This document shows, in pieces, positions 47,347-58,693 of a DNA stretch of 64,000 nucleotides. Where the stretch lies: the NCBI RefSeq assembly GCF_022878925.1, contig NZ_CP084626.1:992001-1056000 (forward strand), read 5' to 3'. The first letter of the stretch is position 1; every line of letters begins with the position of its first letter. Origin of the DNA: Caballeronia sp. TF1N1. Lineage in GTDB: Bacteria; Pseudomonadota; Gammaproteobacteria; Burkholderiales; Burkholderiaceae. Under the pieces are notes generated by a model. The model was given only the letters and a program-made list of their open reading frames with translations. It did not search any database and was not told the DNA's origin. The translations under genes were made by a program, and so were the position numbers.

Positions 47347-48273
47347 TCAGCCTACGAGCTTGCGGCGTCCTGAAAACGGCAGGCGCTTGATCGCGCCGGT
47401 GGCGAGCGCGGTGCCCGCAAGCACGACGGCACAGCCTTCGAGCATGACGAGCGACACCCGCTCATGCAGAAACAGCGCGCCCCACAGAATGCCGAAGAGC
47501 GGAATGACGAAAGTGACGGTCATCGCGCGCGCGGGACCGACGACCGCAACCAGATGGTAGTAGATGAAGTACGCGATACCCGTGCAACCCACGCCCAGCG
47601 CGAGCACCGCCGCCCATGCAGGCGTGGAGACCGGCGCGGCGGGCCACGTGACGAAGGCGATCGGCGCGAGCATGAGCGTCGCGCCGATCATGCTGCCTGC
47701 GGCGTTGGTCATGGCATCGACGTCCATCAGATACTTTTTCGCGAAGTTGCCCGCAACACCATATAGCGCCGATGCCGCGAGGGCCGCGGCCGCCGCCAGC
47801 ACGCCCGCCGCGCCCGATCCCGCCGATCCGGGCGAGCCTTCTATCTGATTCCACACGAGCAGCAGCACCCCCGCGAAACCGATCGCCGTACCGATAGTGC
47901 GCAAGGTCGTGAGCCGGTCCTTCAGCCAGAGATAGGCGACGAGCGCGCCCCACAGCGGCGTCGTCGCATTGATGACGGATGTGGCGCCAGCCGAAAGCGT
48001 CAGCTCCGCATAAGCGAAGAGGCAGAACGGCGCGGCCGAATTGAGAATGCCGACGATGAGTAGCGGTAGCGCACGCTTGCGCATGATCGCGAGACTGCTC
48101 GAAAACTGGCGGCGGCCGAGCAGCATGGCGACGAGAAACACGGCGCCGATGCCGACGCGCAAGGCCATTAGTGGCGCGACGCCGAACTCGGCGACGCCCA
48201 CGCGGATAAAGAGAAACGACGCGCCCCAGAGCGCGGCGAGACAGACGAGTTGCAACAAATTGACGGGTGACAT
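47347..48273 (-). CDS. EamA/DMT-family transporter
   Basis: Ten-helix drug/metabolite transporter superfamily protein (308 aa) with two EamA repeats: LLQLVCLAALWGASFLFIRV begins the first, and GVLAAAAALAASALYGVAGNFAKKYL begins the second. FCLFAYAELTLSAGATSVINATTPLWGALVAYLWLKDRL is the conserved end of repeat one. Such proteins export amino acids or other metabolites. The substrate is unknown. It lies downstream of the lactate permease gene on the same strand (97-base gap). Confidence 0.9.
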   Translation of the reverse strand: MSPVNLLQLVCLAALWGASFLFIRVGVAEFGVAPLMALRVGIGAVFLVAMLLGRRQFSSSLAIMRKRALPLLIVGILNSAAPFCLFAYAELTLSAGATSVINATTPLWGALVAYLWLKDRLTTLRTIGTAIGFAGVLLLVWNQIEGSPGSAGSGAAGVLAAAAALAASALYGVAGNFAKKYLMDVDAMTNAAGSMIGATLMLAPIAFVTWPAAPVSTPAWAAVLALGVGCTGIAYFIYYHLVAVVGPARAMTVTFVIPLFGILWGALFLHERVSLVMLEGCAVVLAGTALATGAIKRLPFSGRRKLVG

Positions 48274-48370
48274 GACGATGCGGACTTCAGTGTTCCAAGG
48301 AAAAGTCCGCGCATGTTAGCACCGCGCCGCGTGCCGTCGGTCATCGCGCCGATGAGACCGCAAGGAACAA

Positions 48371-49972
48371 TCAATGTGGCGGAATCATCCACGTCAACAC
48401 GTTCTGCTGCAGCCACACGAGAATGCCGAGAATGATGGTGAGCAGAATCGAATGCTTGAAGGTGCGCGCGAAAACGAGTCCTTCCTTGCCCTTGAGTTCG
48501 GTCGTGGCGACGCCCGTCGAAATGTTTTGCGGCGAGATCATCTTGCCCATCACGCCGCCGGACGAATTGGTCGCGGCCATCAGCACAGGATTGAGATTGA
48601 GTTGATGAGCGGCGACCACCTGAAGGTTGCCGAAGAGCGCGTTGCCCGAGGTATCGCTGCCTGAGAGAAACACCGCCACCCAGCCGAGAAAGGCCGACAC
48701 GAGCGGGAAGAACGGCCCGACCGAGGCCACCCCGAGTCCGAGCGTGTAGTTCATGCCCGAGTAGTTCATGAGATAGGCGAGCCCGACGATGGTCGCCACC
48801 GTGAAGATGGCAATGCGCGTTTGCACCCAGGTATCGACGATAGCGTGGCCGAACTCGCTTGCCGGCAACTTCACCAGGAGCGCGGTGATGATGGCCGCCA
48901 CGAGAATCGCCGTGCCGGTGGCGAGCGGCTGGAAGTCCCAGATCGCGCCGTAGGGCTGATTGTAGAGCGTGATGTAGACCGCCTTGTCGAGCCCCGGCCA
49001 CGGGACCTTCACGTCGCCGATGAGGAAGATCTTGGCCACCGTCCAGACGATCACCACGACTGAGACGACGATCCACGGCATCCATCCCTGAGCGGCCGAG
49101 ACGTTGCCGCGCGCGTTGGCGAGGCGATCGACGTTCACCGCGAAGCGTTCGTCGGGCGCGGGCTTCCAGACGCGCAGGAACGCTATGGTGAGGATCAGCG
49201 AGACGAGCGAGGAGAGGACATCGGTGAGCGAATAGCTGATGTAGTTCGACGTGACGTACTGCGTCAGCGCGAACGCGCCGCCCGAGACGAGCAGCACGGG
49301 CCACACGCGCAGCATGTTGCGAAAGCCCGCGTAGATACCGATAACATAGAACGGCAGGAAGAACGCGAAGAACGGCAACTGGCGGCCGACCATCTTGGCG
49401 AGCGCATCGGTGGGCAAATGCGTGACCGCGCCGAGCACGGTGATCGGTACGCCGAGCGCGCCGAACGCGACTGGCGCCGTGTTGAAGATCAGCGTGAACG
49501 TGAGCGCTTCGAGCGTCGGAAAGCCGAGCAGGATCAAGAGCGAACTCGTGATGGCGATCGGCGTGCCGAAGCCCGAGATGCCTTCGAGCAATGCGCCGAA
49601 CGAAAAGCCGATGACCACGAGCACGATGCGCCGGTCGTTCGGCAGGTTGTCGATCATCCACACGCGAAACGCTTCGAAGCGTCCCGAGCGTTGCGCGACG
49701 TTGTAGAGCAGGATCGCGGAGAACACGATCCACATCACCGGCCAGAGCGCGAACACGGCGCCGGCTGCGATGGAGTCGAGCGCGAGTCCAACCGGGAAGT
49801 GCCAGCCCACCATCGCGATGATCAACGCGACGATCAGTCCCGCAAGCGAAGCCTGCCACGCGGGACGGCGCGCCCAGCCGAGCATGACGAGTACGACGAT
49901 GATAGGCAACGCGGCAACGATGAAGGAGAGCGCGAGCGAACCCGCGACAGGCGTGAGGATCTGATGGAACAT
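48371..49972 (-). CDS. lldP: L-lactate permease
   Basis: Lactate/glycolate:proton symporter of the LctP family (533 aa, E. coli LldP 551) with about 12-14 helices. Recognised by WPVMWIVFSAILLYNVAQRSGRFE, the signature ISGFGTPIAITSSLLILLGFPTLEAL and FNTAPVAFGALGVPITVL, and near the end VMAATNSSGGVMGKMISPQNISTG. The ATG at 49972 has AGGAG six bases upstream. No lldD/lldR or other lactate dehydrogenase gene is in the window, so it acts with genes elsewhere. Confidence 0.94.
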   Translation of the reverse strand: MFHQILTPVAGSLALSFIVAALPIIVVLVMLGWARRPAWQASLAGLIVALIIAMVGWHFPVGLALDSIAAGAVFALWPVMWIVFSAILLYNVAQRSGRFEAFRVWMIDNLPNDRRIVLVVIGFSFGALLEGISGFGTPIAITSSLLILLGFPTLEALTFTLIFNTAPVAFGALGVPITVLGAVTHLPTDALAKMVGRQLPFFAFFLPFYVIGIYAGFRNMLRVWPVLLVSGGAFALTQYVTSNYISYSLTDVLSSLVSLILTIAFLRVWKPAPDERFAVNVDRLANARGNVSAAQGWMPWIVVSVVVIVWTVAKIFLIGDVKVPWPGLDKAVYITLYNQPYGAIWDFQPLATGTAILVAAIITALLVKLPASEFGHAIVDTWVQTRIAIFTVATIVGLAYLMNYSGMNYTLGLGVASVGPFFPLVSAFLGWVAVFLSGSDTSGNALFGNLQVVAAHQLNLNPVLMAATNSSGGVMGKMISPQNISTGVATTELKGKEGLVFARTFKHSILLTIILGILVWLQQNVLTWMIPPH

Positions 49973-50200
49973 CGGGTCTCCTGTGTCTCTATTCTTGGAT
50001 GGATGCCGCGGTCTTCGCTGCTGGTTCGAGTGGTATCGAAGACTTTAAGCAACCGCATAACGCGCTCACTAAGAATAGGGCGAGGATGGCCCTCGTCAAG
50101 GCTTGAATATTGGCGTAAGGATGCCGGATGGAAGCGGAAAGGGACGTGACGCATCCGCTCCGTTCGGAAGGTTGGTCACGCGTTTCGCGGGATGCGGCGA

Positions 50201-50347
50201 TCAGCTCTCGACGGTCGCCGGAGTAGCGGTGGTTCGTGTTGCCGCGCTGGAATCAAGACGCGATGCAGGCACTTGGCGAAACACCCAAAGCGCGAGCAGC
50301 CCAAGGGATGCGACCATCCACAGCAGGAAAAAAGCGAAGGCCATCAT
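50201..50347 (-). CDS. Small membrane protein, 48 aa
   Basis: Short frame that begins MMAFAFFLLWMVASLGLLALWVFRQ, a single transmembrane helix followed by a Ser/Thr/Ala tail. GGGGA sits about seven bases before the ATG at 50347. Looks like a genuine small membrane protein, though the low-complexity tail weakens this. The frame is also open upstream to 50506, without support. Confidence 0.5.
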   Translation of the reverse strand: MMAFAFFLLWMVASLGLLALWVFRQVPASRLDSSAATRTTATPATVES

Positions 50348-50615
50348 GTCCAATCCCCGAGAACGATAGGTAACGCTTGGGCTGACACCCGCGCGGTCCA
50401 ATAAGTAGGGATACCATTTAGCGATAATCGTGCCAAAGCACCGGCGTAATCCGCCAGGGCCTTGTCGGATAAGGAAAGTGACCGATCGTACAGAGCGGCA
50501 GGGCAAGCGGATTGCACCTGCATTGCCGGGAAATGTTTCAGAATTGTTACTTTTGTCGGTAATAGCGGCGCAGAGTGCAACATCGACGCCGCGTCCGAGC
50601 GTGGTGTTTGATTAT

Positions 50616-51161
50616 TCAATGGCCATGGCCGCCACCGCCATGTCCACCGCCGCCTTGCCAACTGCCACCGCCGCCGTGCCATCCGCCGCCACCGCCGTGC
50701 CATCCACCGCCGCCACCATGCCATCCGCCGCCATAGCCACGTCCCCAGCAACATCCGCCGCCGCCCCAGTAGCCGAAGCCGATCGACACCGACGGATAAC
50801 CGTAGCCGTAATAACCGGGGTAAGCAGCATATGCGGGATAAGCGGCGTAAGCGGGATAAGGTGCGTACGCGTAAGGATAGGGATAAGCCGGCGCATACGG
50901 CGTGCTCGTATAGATCGTCGAGTAGTCGACTGTCGGCGCGGCCACTGCGTACTGAGCTTGCGACGGCGCGTTCGCGGCACTGACGCCCGAAGCACCTTGC
51001 GCCGGTAACGCGAACTCACGTTGCGTGTAGGCAGCGGGAACCGGCGGATAGTAATAAGCGGGGTAGTCGGGATACGGCAGGTAGCATCCGCCGAGAAGCA
51101 ATCCGGCAGCAAGCGAAGCGGCCGCTGCCCTGTAACCGAAGATGATGCGCGGGGAAATCAT
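50616..51161 (-). CDS. Gly/His/Trp- and Tyr/Pro-rich lipoprotein
   Basis: A 181-aa predicted lipoprotein: signal LAAGLLLGGC with lipobox GGC at Cys26. The mature part opens YLPYPDYPAYYYPPVPAAY, passes through a Tyr/Pro/Ala-rich middle (PAYPYPYAYAPYPAYAAYPAYAAYPGYYGYGY), and ends with a WGGGGCCWGRGYGGGWHGG stretch and about three repeats of a 7-residue WHGGGGG unit closing in HGHGGGGHGH-like sequence. The His-rich and Cys-Cys parts could bind metal. No family recognised; similar Tyr/Gly-rich lipoproteins exist in Burkholderiaceae. Function unknown. Confidence 0.75.
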   Translation of the reverse strand: MISPRIIFGYRAAAASLAAGLLLGGCYLPYPDYPAYYYPPVPAAYTQREFALPAQGASGVSAANAPSQAQYAVAAPTVDYSTIYTSTPYAPAYPYPYAYAPYPAYAAYPAYAAYPGYYGYGYPSVSIGFGYWGGGGCCWGRGYGGGWHGGGGGWHGGGGGWHGGGGSWQGGGGHGGGGHGH

Positions 51162-51368
51162 GATGCTGCTCCTTGCTTGCGACTTGCCGGACTCTACCTA
51201 TGCGATTGCGAGGAAGGGTCCGTTAAGAAGGAGCTTACTCGATCGTTGCGGCGTGCGCGTCGCGCGTCCGCTAACAAATCTCGGCGTGTATCAATCCTGA
51301 AACAGCCCTCGATCGAAGCGGCGGCAAGCATCGCTGCTTGCCGCATAAGATGACTGTGGATCGCCCGC

Positions 51369-51581
51369 TTACTTCCCGACTTGATTGCCGATAACCCCGC
51401 CTACTGCCGCGCCCCCCAACGTCGATAACGCGCTTCCGCCGATCACGGCCCCACCCGCGGCGCCAACACCAGCGCCAACGGCCGTATCGCGTTGACGCGT
51501 CGTCATGTTGTCGCAGGCCGTGAGTCCGGCGAGAAGGGAAACGACCACTGCTGCGGCGCCGATTTGTTTGATGATTTTCAT
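51369..51581 (-). CDS. Glycine-zipper lipoprotein, OsmB-like
   Basis: A 70-aa outer-membrane lipoprotein: signal MKIIKQIGAAAVVVSLLAGLTAC with lipobox LTAC (Cys23), then DNMTTRQRDTAVGAGVGAAGGAVIGG and a second Gly/Ala run with GxxxG spacing (LGGAAVGGVIGNQVGK), the glycine-zipper pattern shared by OsmB and related stress-induced lipoproteins. Stands alone. Expression under osmotic or envelope stress is inferred from the family. Confidence 0.85.
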   Translation of the reverse strand: MKIIKQIGAAAVVVSLLAGLTACDNMTTRQRDTAVGAGVGAAGGAVIGGSALSTLGGAAVGGVIGNQVGK

Positions 51582-51750
51582 GTCGACTCTCCAGAACGAT
51601 TGATCAATGAAACGGCCGCGGCTTTGCCCACGCGTCCTGCCGTTCGATCACGATCTGGCTTTCATCGACGGACGCCGCAACGTTTTTTTCGCCGGTTCGT
51701 TCGTTTATCAGCAGGAAAGATGCCCGAAACGGTGCACGCGCGCGCCATGC

Positions 51751-51781
51751 AAAAACGGCCTGCAAGGAAGCACAGGCCGTT
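51751..51781 (-). terminator. Intrinsic terminator after thiC
   Basis: On the minus strand, a 9-bp stem AACGGCCTG / CAGGCCGTT with a 10-nt loop and a T-run (TTTTT), 20 bases after the thiC stop. Confidence 0.88.
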
Positions 51782-51801
51782 GCGTACAGTCAGCGTTTGC
51801 T

Positions 51802-53841
<2,040 letters not shown>

Positions 53842-53927
53842 CTAGACAGGGAGGAACGAGATGGAAAGGTGCGGGCCCGAGAAGACGTGGCGCGTGAGAG
53901 AGATACCGTGCGCCGAGGCCCGAACGC

Positions 53928-54050
53928 TTCCCTGCGCTGGCATTATCCAGATCAGGTTCAAAGGGTATTTCTCACCCACATTGCACGGGCCATTCAGTCG
54001 ACGCAGCCGGACGAATCGCGATGTGCAACGCAGGACCCCCGCGTTAGCAG
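53928..54050 (-). promoter_or_regulatory. TPP riboswitch of thiC
   Basis: On the minus strand the conserved THI-box elements occur in order: GGGGGTCC (54032-54040), an extended P3 arm, GGGTGAGAAATACCC (about 53965-53979), then GAACCTGATCTGGATAATGCC (53936-53957) and GCGCAGGGAA. The arm between the first and second blocks is longer than the minimal form. About 195 nt separate the aptamer from the thiC ATG. No T-run hairpin is seen between them, so Rho-dependent or translational control is more likely than intrinsic attenuation. Confidence 0.95.
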
Positions 54051-54351
54051 GCGTCACCATACATCGTGGCGTGGCATCTTGGCAACCGTTCGCGAAGTTT
54101 GCGCTGAAGCGCAGGCGCTTACTGCATAATGGCGAGCGCGCGATTTTCGGTACTTACCCGGATGTCGTCAGCAGTCGCCCCGCCTGTCGCTTCCGCACTT
54201 CTTTCGCTCCGTCATGCCGTCCATCGTCAGTCCCGCCTCGTTCGTCACCTGGCGCGCGCGTTCTTCAAGCTCATGCCCCGTTCGGTCGATTGGCGGCAGT
54301 CCCCATTGCAAGTCTCTTGCCCCAATCCGGGCGCGCTTCGCGGAGTAATGC

Positions 54352-55290
54352 ATGTCTGCCGTACCTCCGCGTCTGCCGCTCGGTTTTCCCGACCGCTTTC
54401 CGTTTCGCGCTCCTCGCAGCCTCAAGGGACGCGTCGCGCTCGCGCTGGCCGTCGTTTATCTCGTGTGGGGATCGACGTATCTCGGCATTCACCTGGCGCT
54501 CGAATCGTTTCCGCCGCTCATGCTCGGCGGCCTGCGTAACCTGTGCGCTGGCGTCGGTCTCTTCGTGATCGCCATGCATCGCAAGGCGGTGTGGCCGACG
54601 GCGCGTGAAGTACGGAATGCAGCGATCGTCGGGACTTTGCTCGAAGGTTTGTCGAGCGGGATGATGGCTTACGGCATGCGCACGGTGGGAACCGGCACGG
54701 CTGCCGTGATGGTGGCTACCGTGCCGCTCTTCGCGACGATCTTCACCGCGCTTGCCGGGCGCAGTGTGGCGAAGGGCGAATGGTTTGCGGTGGCGCTGGG
54801 TCTCTTGGGTATCGTGTTGCTCAATCATGGCGATCCCTCGCCGAGCTCGACCGTCGGCACGCTCGCCATCTTGTGCGCGGCAATTTTTTGGGCGGGCGGG
54901 GCGCATCTGGCAAGCCGTCTTTCGCAGCCTTCCGATCTGCTGATGTCGACTGCGTTGCAGATCGGGCTTGGCGGGCTTATCGCGACTGTCATCGCGTTCG
55001 TGTCAGGCGAGCGCCTTGGCCAAGTGAGCATGGGCGCGGGGTTTTCGTTTTTGTATCTCGTCGTGGTCGGATCGATGGCCGCGTATGTCGCTTATAACTT
55101 TCTCATTCGGAACACGAGCACGATTGTCGCGACGAGTTGTCTTTACGTGAATCCGGTCGTCGCGGTTTTATTGGGCGCTTTGTTGCTTGGGGAAATCATC
55201 ACGCAGTGGACGGTTGTTGCCACGGTCGTGATTTTGATGAGCGTTGCGTTGTCGTTCTGGTTTGATTATCGGCGGCGGGGGTTGGTTTGA
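54352..55290 (+). CDS. EamA-family transporter, YedA-like
   Basis: DMT-superfamily ten-helix transporter (312 aa). A 25-residue Pro/Arg-rich N-terminus precedes VALALAVVYLVWGSTYLGIHLALESFPPLML, the hallmark YLVWGSTYLGI of the YedA branch. GTGTAAVMVATVPLFATIFTALAGR ends the first repeat. The second runs LAILCAAIFWAGGAHLASRL through NTSTIVATSCLYVNPVVAVLLGALLLGE. Probably exports an amino acid or drug-like metabolite. Divergent from thiC and its riboswitch. Confidence 0.9.
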   Translation: MSAVPPRLPLGFPDRFPFRAPRSLKGRVALALAVVYLVWGSTYLGIHLALESFPPLMLGGLRNLCAGVGLFVIAMHRKAVWPTAREVRNAAIVGTLLEGLSSGMMAYGMRTVGTGTAAVMVATVPLFATIFTALAGRSVAKGEWFAVALGLLGIVLLNHGDPSPSSTVGTLAILCAAIFWAGGAHLASRLSQPSDLLMSTALQIGLGGLIATVIAFVSGERLGQVSMGAGFSFLYLVVVGSMAAYVAYNFLIRNTSTIVATSCLYVNPVVAVLLGALLLGEIITQWTVVATVVILMSVALSFWFDYRRRGLV

Positions 55291-55671
55291 GCAGCGCGCC
55301 CTCCGCCTTTCCTTTTGTAAAAACCTCCTCCGCGCGCTGCATTCGCTACTATCCGGCGCCGCTTTAGTCGGCCTTCCAGCTCGGCCCGAGCAATTCCTCT
55401 AACGAATAACAAACCCTTGCGGCGCAAGGCTCGCCGTCATTTCGGCCGCCTCTGCGCACCGATGCAGGGCATGCGCATTGCTCAATGCCGTCACCCTCGA
55501 ACGACAGTTTCATCGGCATGACACGAAAGCCTGTCGTTCAAGGGAATAGAAGCAAAAGAGAGAAGGGGTCTTCCGAGGCGCGCCGGGCAATACGCATGAT
55601 CACTTAAGCGTGGTGCTCGCAGCGCGGACCGGACAACAAAATCAATGATCAAAGCTAAGGAAGGTGGAAAC
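55291..55671. other. 381-bp intergenic stretch with long hairpin
   Basis: No gene seen. Contains a hairpin, GAACGACAG / CTGTCGTTC (55499-55507, 55531-55539), which can extend inward with TTTC / GAAA to about 13 paired positions. No T-run follows. It lies about 130 bases before the next start and could be a regulatory structure in its leader. Confidence 0.5.
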
Positions 55672-56451
55672 ATGAAGCTCATCCGCACAGTCACCGCGCT
55701 TGCCGCCGTCGCCTCGATCCTGTCCGCTTGTGGCGGCTCCGACGACGTAGGCAAGGAACTCGGACTCACGAATCCAGAAGTCCACTTCATCCACGCGATC
55801 CCGAGTGCCCCCAACGTCGATTTCTACGACAACGGCAAGGTGCTGCAAGCGAATCTCGGCTACCAGACGGTGACGAACTTCGCAAACATCGATACGGGCC
55901 AGCAGAACTTCTCCTACGCCGCCGTCAACACGACGACGCAACTCGCGACCGACACGAGCATCTCGAATGCCGCCAAGGGTCACGAGTACACGGTGATCGC
56001 GCTGCCTGACGCGGGTTTCCTGCCGTCCATCGCCGTGATCGACGATCCGTTCGACAAGGGCCTGCTCTCGAACAGCGCGCGGGTGCGCGGCTTCAATGCG
56101 TCGGCGAATGCGCAGACTCTCGATTTGTATCTGGTCGCACCGGGGACGAACATCGCGACCGTCAATCCGACGATGGCGGGCGTCGGCTTCAAGAACGCCG
56201 TGCCGGCAACGACGCGAGACTCGCTCTACGTCAACGGCGGGACGTATCAGCTGGTCGCGACGCTGCCAGGTTCGAAGACGCCGGTGTATGCGTCGGCATC
56301 GTTCAATCTGAGCAACAACGCCGATTGGCTCGTGACGACGCTGCCTTCAGGCAACGCGTTGTCGCAAGTGATCCCGAACAAGATTCGCGTGCTCGTTGCG
56401 CAGGGCGGCAATACCACGACGCCTGCGATCGAGCTGCCGGACACGCTGTAA
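55672..56451 (+). CDS. DUF4397 lipoprotein
   Basis: A 259-aa lipoprotein: signal MKLIRTVTALAAVASILSAC (lipobox LSAC, Cys20) followed by two DUF4397-type immunoglobulin-like repeats, the first opening VHFIHAIPSAPNVDFYDNGKVLQANLGYQTVTNF, the second ARVRGFNASANAQTLDLYLVAPGTNI. DUF4397 proteins are secreted or surface anchored, with no assigned catalytic role. The ATG at 55672 has AAGGTGG five bases upstream, so I prefer it over the in-frame Met at 55645. A strong terminator follows the stop. Confidence 0.88.
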   Translation: MKLIRTVTALAAVASILSACGGSDDVGKELGLTNPEVHFIHAIPSAPNVDFYDNGKVLQANLGYQTVTNFANIDTGQQNFSYAAVNTTTQLATDTSISNAAKGHEYTVIALPDAGFLPSIAVIDDPFDKGLLSNSARVRGFNASANAQTLDLYLVAPGTNIATVNPTMAGVGFKNAVPATTRDSLYVNGGTYQLVATLPGSKTPVYASASFNLSNNADWLVTTLPSGNALSQVIPNKIRVLVAQGGNTTTPAIELPDTL

Positions 56452-56488
56452 TCTGAAGCGCCCGGGTAACAGGGCGCAGACATCGACG

Positions 56489-56519
56489 AACCCCACGCTG
56501 CCGCACGCGTGGGGTTTTT
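56489..56519 (+). terminator. Intrinsic terminator after DUF4397 gene
   Basis: Ten-bp stem AACCCCACGC / GCGTGGGGTT with an 8-nt loop and TTTTT, 37 bases after the stop. Confidence 0.92.
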
Positions 56520-56654
56520 CGTTCGAAGAAGAGCGGGTTTATGACCCTCGCAGACATCCGGCCGCCTAACTACGTGCGAACGTCGCCAATCACGCGAGGC
56601 AAGCAAGCCTCAGGTGCCACGCATCCACGCTCTCTCACGTACTAAAGACAAACG

Positions 56655-56684
56655 AAAAAAATCCCGCCAAAAAACATGACGGGA
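56655..56684 (-). terminator. Intrinsic terminator after the entericidin gene
   Basis: On the minus strand, a stem TCCCGTC / GGCGGGA (one G-T pair), 9-nt loop and seven T. Lies about 60 bases downstream of the entericidin stop. Confidence 0.8.
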
Positions 56685-56747
56685 CGACAGAAAAACAGCA
56701 CGAGACATCAACGCGATGAGCGCCTGGCTCACCGCGCCGCGGCCAAT

Positions 56748-56882
56748 TTACTTATGCTCTTCGGCCGAATTCGAAATAGCCTGACCGCCCTTCGAGATAT
56801 CCTGGCCCGCGCCCGACATGGTATTGCAGCCCGCGAGCGCGGCGGTGCCGGCAATCAGCAGCAAAGCGATGATTCGAGTCAT
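56748..56882 (-). CDS. Entericidin A/B family lipoprotein
   Basis: A 44-aa lipoprotein read on the minus strand: MTRIIALLLIAGTAALAGC forms the signal peptide with lipobox LAGC (Cys19), then NTMSGAGQDISKGGQAIS and a charged end NSAEEHK. This is the entericidin pattern, small outer-membrane lipoproteins linked to stationary-phase lysis (EcnB) or its antidote (EcnA). The GAGQDISKGGQAI core is diagnostic. It is a single gene here, not the ecnA-ecnB pair of E. coli, and has its own terminator. Confidence 0.9.
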   Translation of the reverse strand: MTRIIALLLIAGTAALAGCNTMSGAGQDISKGGQAISNSAEEHK

Positions 56883-57032
56883 GTGTGTTCCCCTTGAATT
56901 AGAAATTCGGGTAGCCCTTCGAGGCTTCCGTTGTGATCAATCATAAAAAAGCGGCGTAGTCGACGCTGTAGGCGCGCACGGGTTTTTGGTGTCGGCCGTC
57001 TCTGCTATTGGCGTAAGTATCGTCCTACGTAA

Positions 57033-58520
57033 TCAAGCAAGCGGAACGGCCGCCGGCGTGCTTGCATCGATGAACGCACCCGCGCTGCGCTCGCGTGGCA
57101 TCGACACGCTGATGCGCGTGCCATGCGGCGCCACGCGTTCGATCTCGAAGCGCCCGCCGCGCGCCGACACGCGCTGACGCATGCCGACCAGGCCGTGCGT
57201 CTGCGTGCGCTTCAAATCCTGCGGACGTATGCCGATGCCGTCATCCGCGATAGCGAGCGCAACGTCGTCACCATCGAGCGCGAGTGCAATTTCGATGCGG
57301 TTCGCGCGCGCGTATTTCGCCGCGTTCGTGAGCGTCTCCTGCGCCACCCGAAAGAGCGCGATCTCGATAGCCTCGCCGAGCTTCACATCGTCGCCGGGAA
57401 GATCGAATTCGACGCTCCAGCCGTTGCGTTGCGCGGCTTCATCGGCGAGCGAGCGTAGCGCGGTCACGAGACCGAAGTTGGCAAGCACGGTCGGCCGCAT
57501 GTCTTCGATAATTCGCCGCTTGAGCGCAATTCCCTGGTCCAGATTGCCGATGGCGCGCGCGAGCTTGTCGGACATGGCGGGTTCGCTCGTCCTGAGCTTG
57601 CCGCGCACCCACGCGACATCCATCTTGCTCGCGGTAAGAATGGAGCCAAGTTCGTCGTGCAGTTCGCGCGCAAGTTCGGTCTTTTCGTTTTCGCTCACGG
57701 ATTGCAAATGCCACGCGAGCGCTTCGAGCTGACGCGTGCGTTCGAACACGAGCCGGTCGAGTTCCTCCTGCTGCGTAATGAGCTTCTTCTGCACGCGGTC
57801 CTGCTTGTCCAACTGGATACCGAGATTGCGGAACAGCAGCAGGAACAGGACGATGTTGAGCGCGCACAACGCGCCGACGCACAGCGTGGAAATGCGCTGA
57901 TCGGCGCGGCTTGCATCGAGCGCGTGCTGCGCGCGTTGCTCTTCGTTCAGCCGCAGGAGGGCGAGCGCGGCATCGAGCGTGGCGCTGGTGTCGGGCGACG
58001 GCGTCGCTACGACGCGTGCGCGCATTTCCGCATCCGCGGGCGTCTTCGACAGATCGGCGAGATGCGCCTCGCCTTGCGCGATGTTCTCGTCGGCGGCCGC
58101 GCGAATCTGCGCGAAGCTCGCAAGCGCGGCGTCATCGCCGATGCGGCGGTAATAGCTATCGAGCGAGGTCAACGCGCGGCGCACGCGCCCGGCCGTTTGC
58201 GCGAAGTGGCTCTTGTAGGTGTCGTCGGCGGCAAGCGCGAAACCGCGTTCCTCGGCGCTGAGCGTGGCGATATCGGCCGCCAGCGACGATAACTGCGCGG
58301 TGGCGCTTTTTGCATCGAGCGCGGTCTCGTACTCGGCCGCGATGCGCATGCGCCCCGATTCCAGAATCACGAGCCCGCCGACGGTAATGACGATAGCCAC
58401 CGTCATCGCGACCGCCCAGCTATAGCGATGCATCCATTCGTTGATACGCGTTGCGCGCCGGGCGAGTCCCTGTGGAGTTTCAGATGCTGCCGGCGCGGCG
58501 TCTTTTAGAACGTGGCTCAT
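57033..58520 (-). CDS. Membrane histidine kinase, NarL/DegS type with CHASE3
   Basis: Sensor kinase (495 aa). TM1 WAVAMTVAIVITVGGLVILES (about 34-55); an extracytoplasmic CHASE3-like helical domain (SLAADIATLSAEERGFALAADDTYKSHFAQT); TM2 ISTLCVGALCALNIVLFLLLF (about 210-230); a coiled coil; then the HisKA_3 dimerisation domain with phospho-acceptor His288 in ELARELHDELGSIL. The HATPase_c domain has ETLTNAAKYARA (N box) and IADDGIGI, GLVGMRQRV (G boxes). Such kinases pair with NarL-type regulators. The only one in the window is at 59972-60604, separated by two DUF1328 genes and a ferritin-like gene on the opposite strand. Confidence 0.9.
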   Translation of the reverse strand: MSHVLKDAAPAASETPQGLARRATRINEWMHRYSWAVAMTVAIVITVGGLVILESGRMRIAAEYETALDAKSATAQLSSLAADIATLSAEERGFALAADDTYKSHFAQTAGRVRRALTSLDSYYRRIGDDAALASFAQIRAAADENIAQGEAHLADLSKTPADAEMRARVVATPSPDTSATLDAALALLRLNEEQRAQHALDASRADQRISTLCVGALCALNIVLFLLLFRNLGIQLDKQDRVQKKLITQQEELDRLVFERTRQLEALAWHLQSVSENEKTELARELHDELGSILTASKMDVAWVRGKLRTSEPAMSDKLARAIGNLDQGIALKRRIIEDMRPTVLANFGLVTALRSLADEAAQRNGWSVEFDLPGDDVKLGEAIEIALFRVAQETLTNAAKYARANRIEIALALDGDDVALAIADDGIGIRPQDLKRTQTHGLVGMRQRVSARGGRFEIERVAPHGTRISVSMPRERSAGAFIDASTPAAVPLA

Positions 58521-58693
58521 GGTGTGTTTCTGCGGTTCCGGCGGGCGTCGTGAGCCACGCCGGCAAAGCCGTTTGAAAGCGGATGTCGGTGGATTCCCAC
58601 AGCAAAAAAGGAGCCAGCCCGGATGCGCGCGCCCAAAGGCCCGGCTAGCATGGGTTCGTCATCATTTTTCAATCATTCCAACGGGGAACGATC

